This document shows, in pieces, positions 6,544 to 7,766 of a stretch of DNA of 7,766 nt. Source of the stretch: Legionella genomosp. 1 (GTDB taxonomy: Bacteria > Pseudomonadota > Gammaproteobacteria > Legionellales > Legionellaceae). Location of the stretch: positions 1-7,766 of the forward strand of contig CAMDBQ010000061.1 of NCBI GenBank assembly GCA_945889365.1. The letters are read 5' to 3'. The position numbers and the translations under genes are program-made. The notes under the pieces are model-generated. The model saw only the letters and a list, made by a program, of their open reading frames with translations, made no database searches and was not told the origin of the DNA. Each line of letters opens with the position of its first letter. Position 1 is the stretch's first letter.

Positions 6544-7023
6544 CTATTTTTTAATATTAAATAACAGTTGGCCGATTAAATTTTCAAGGATAATCGCCTC
6601 TTGGGTTTTGGCAATAACATCGCCCGCACGCAAATAAGGGTGCTCTTTATTTTCATCATCAAAACCCGGCACAATACTAATATAATTCGACCCCAATAAA
6701 CCCTGTGTTAAAATCCGCGCAGAGACATCTTCATAAGGGATGGGCTTGTTGCGGTACAAGAACATGGTGACGTTTGCATTCAACTGCCCAGGCTGCAATT
6801 CGATGCGTGTAACCTCACCAATTCGCACCCCTGCAACGGTTACCGGCGCACGCACTTTCAAGCCGCCAATATCCGTAAAATCAGCGCTAATTGAATACCC
6901 TTTTTTAGAGGCGAATTCCGTAATACCACTGACCTTCATCGCCATCACTGCCAAGGCCAACAAGCCGAGCAACATAAAAATCCCGACGCTAATATCAATA
7001 TGTCGATACCGTTGCTTACTCAT
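6544..7023 (-). CDS. mlaD: MlaD, MCE-domain subunit of the phospholipid ABC transporter
   Basis: Inner-membrane-anchored protein with one MCE domain. Homologues form a hexameric ring in the periplasm on top of MlaE, with a central hydrophobic pore for lipids. The 159 residues show a short cytosolic N-terminus, one membrane segment (about 11-29), then the MCE domain (about 43-120) with FTDIGGLKVRAPVTVAGVRIG (49-69) and the pore-loop GLLG (Leu109-Leu110). A helix, ILENLIGQLLF (145-155), ends the protein. E. coli MlaD is 183 residues and has an additional low-complexity tail that is missing here; the folded core is complete, so this is a natural short form rather than a truncation. The ATG at 7023 abuts the mlaE stop with no gap; AGGGGG (7031-7036) is 7 bases upstream. 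Confidence 0.96.
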   Translation of the reverse strand: MSKQRYRHIDISVGIFMLLGLLALAVMAMKVSGITEFASKKGYSISADFTDIGGLKVRAPVTVAGVRIGEVTRIELQPGQLNANVTMFLYRNKPIPYEDVSARILTQGLLGSNYISIVPGFDDENKEHPYLRAGDVIAKTQEAIILENLIGQLLFNIKK

Positions 7024-7766
7024 TTACCAGCCCCCTATCATCATTGCTGTCAATAAAAAATCAAACCCCAAAACCGTCAGTGACGAATACACGACAGTGC
7101 GCGTGGTTGCCTGACTGATGCCTTCCGCCGTTGGAGTGCACGTAAACCCTTGGTATACCGCAATCCATATCACCACAAAAGCAAATACAACACTCTTGAT
7201 AATGCCGCTTACGACATCAAGACGGAAATCAACGGCCGATTGCATGTTCGACCAAAAACTGCCTGCATCAATACCCAGCCATTGTACACCAATCAAATAA
7301 CCACCGAACACAGCAACCGCCGAAAAAATCAACGACAGAACGGGTAAAGCAATAAGGCCCGCTAAAAATCGCGGGTAGATAATACGACCCATTGGATCAA
7401 CGCCCATCATATCCATGCTCGCCAACTGCTCGGTTGCCTTCATCAGGCCAATCTCAGCGGTTAATGCCGAACCAGCACGTCCTGCAAATAATAACGCGCT
7501 AATTACAGGCCCTAACTCTCGGCAAATGCTTAATGCCAGCAATTGACCCAATTGAGACGCTGCACCAAATTTTTCCAGCGTATTATACCCTTGTAGCCCC
7601 ACAACCATGCCAATAAATAAAGCTGAAACAGCAATAATTAGGCATGATAACACACCAATAAAGTGAAGTTGTAATCTCAGAGCCGGCCAAAGGCGGATTA
7701 TGTCTGGTTTTCTGCACAAAACACGCAATAAAAAGAGCCCGGAAGATCCCAGTGCTTGCACTGAAT
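7024..7766 (-). CDS. mlaE: MlaE, permease subunit of the phospholipid ABC transporter, 5' end cut by window edge
   Basis: Membrane permease of the Mla complex, paired with ATPase MlaF and crowned by the MlaD ring. Visible features are several hydrophobic membrane segments, the family stretch GMVVGLQGY, RELGPV, and the cytosolic coupling region AGRAGSALTAEIGLMKATEQL followed by MDMMGVDP, all very close to E. coli MlaE. The reading frame is open to the right edge. A GTG at 7761 could be mistaken for the start, but the codons before it stay open, and the reading SVQALGSSGLFLL aligns inside the N-terminal helix of homologues, where E. coli MlaE (260 residues) has roughly 15 more. The valine is therefore probably internal and the true start lies beyond 7766. 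The stop (TAA) abuts the mlaD start. mlaF is expected just upstream but is not in the window. Confidence 0.95.
   Translation of the reverse strand, partial: SVQALGSSGLFLLRVLCRKPDIIRLWPALRLQLHFIGVLSCLIIAVSALFIGMVVGLQGYNTLEKFGAASQLGQLLALSICRELGPVISALLFAGRAGSALTAEIGLMKATEQLASMDMMGVDPMGRIIYPRFLAGLIALPVLSLIFSAVAVFGGYLIGVQWLGIDAGSFWSNMQSAVDFRLDVVSGIIKSVVFAFVVIWIAVYQGFTCTPTAEGISQATTRTVVYSSLTVLGFDFLLTAMMIGGW

Noticed and set aside
1..7766. A search by eye for an undescribed system: CRISPR-like repeats, tRNA or other RNA genes, insertion sequences, phage or toxin-antitoxin genes, and compositional islands.
   Set aside because: No regular repeats, transposase, integrase or small paired genes were seen. 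Nearly all bases fall in recognised housekeeping genes of even composition, so a novel system is not supported here.

Overview
The window is an ordinary housekeeping stretch of a gammaproteobacterial chromosome. It holds ten protein-coding genes, all on the minus strand, packed with very short gaps. Products resemble E. coli and Pseudomonas proteins closely along their full length (judged from memory, no search run). Base composition looks moderately AT-rich and even throughout. The small Pmp3-family protein, and murA running straight into a Nif3-family gene, would suit a Legionella- or Coxiella-like lineage. That placement is a weak inference; only Gammaproteobacteria is well supported.

In transcription order (right to left) the first block is mlaE (5' end outside the window), mlaD, mlaC, mlaB, ibaG (BolA family), murA and a Nif3/YbgI-family gene, from 7766 down to 3394. 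Junctions range from an 8-base overlap to a 9-base gap, so this reads as one operon whose promoter lies beyond the right edge. The Mla proteins form the retrograde phospholipid transport route that keeps the outer membrane asymmetric: MlaE, MlaD and MlaB belong to the inner-membrane ABC complex and MlaC is the periplasmic carrier. MurA makes the first committed step of peptidoglycan synthesis. The operon therefore joins envelope lipid homeostasis, an iron-sulfur-linked BolA protein and wall synthesis.

After a 124-base gap with a good candidate promoter comes a 60-residue Pmp3/YqaE-like membrane protein (3087-3269). A second gap, with a perfect extended -10 promoter, precedes kbl and tdh (777-3024), the two enzymes that turn threonine into glycine and acetyl-CoA. 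A perfect 8-base inverted repeat sits between tdh and ettA. EttA is an ABC-F translation factor, of which the N-terminal 237 codons are present before the left edge.

I found no RNA gene, mobile element, CRISPR array, phage remnant or pseudogene, and no convincing sign of an undescribed system. No gene-free stretch exceeds about 125 bases. The points worth a second look are small: the clipped mlaE start, the murA-nif3 junction, the inserted Pmp3-like gene, the two candidate promoters and the inverted repeat.
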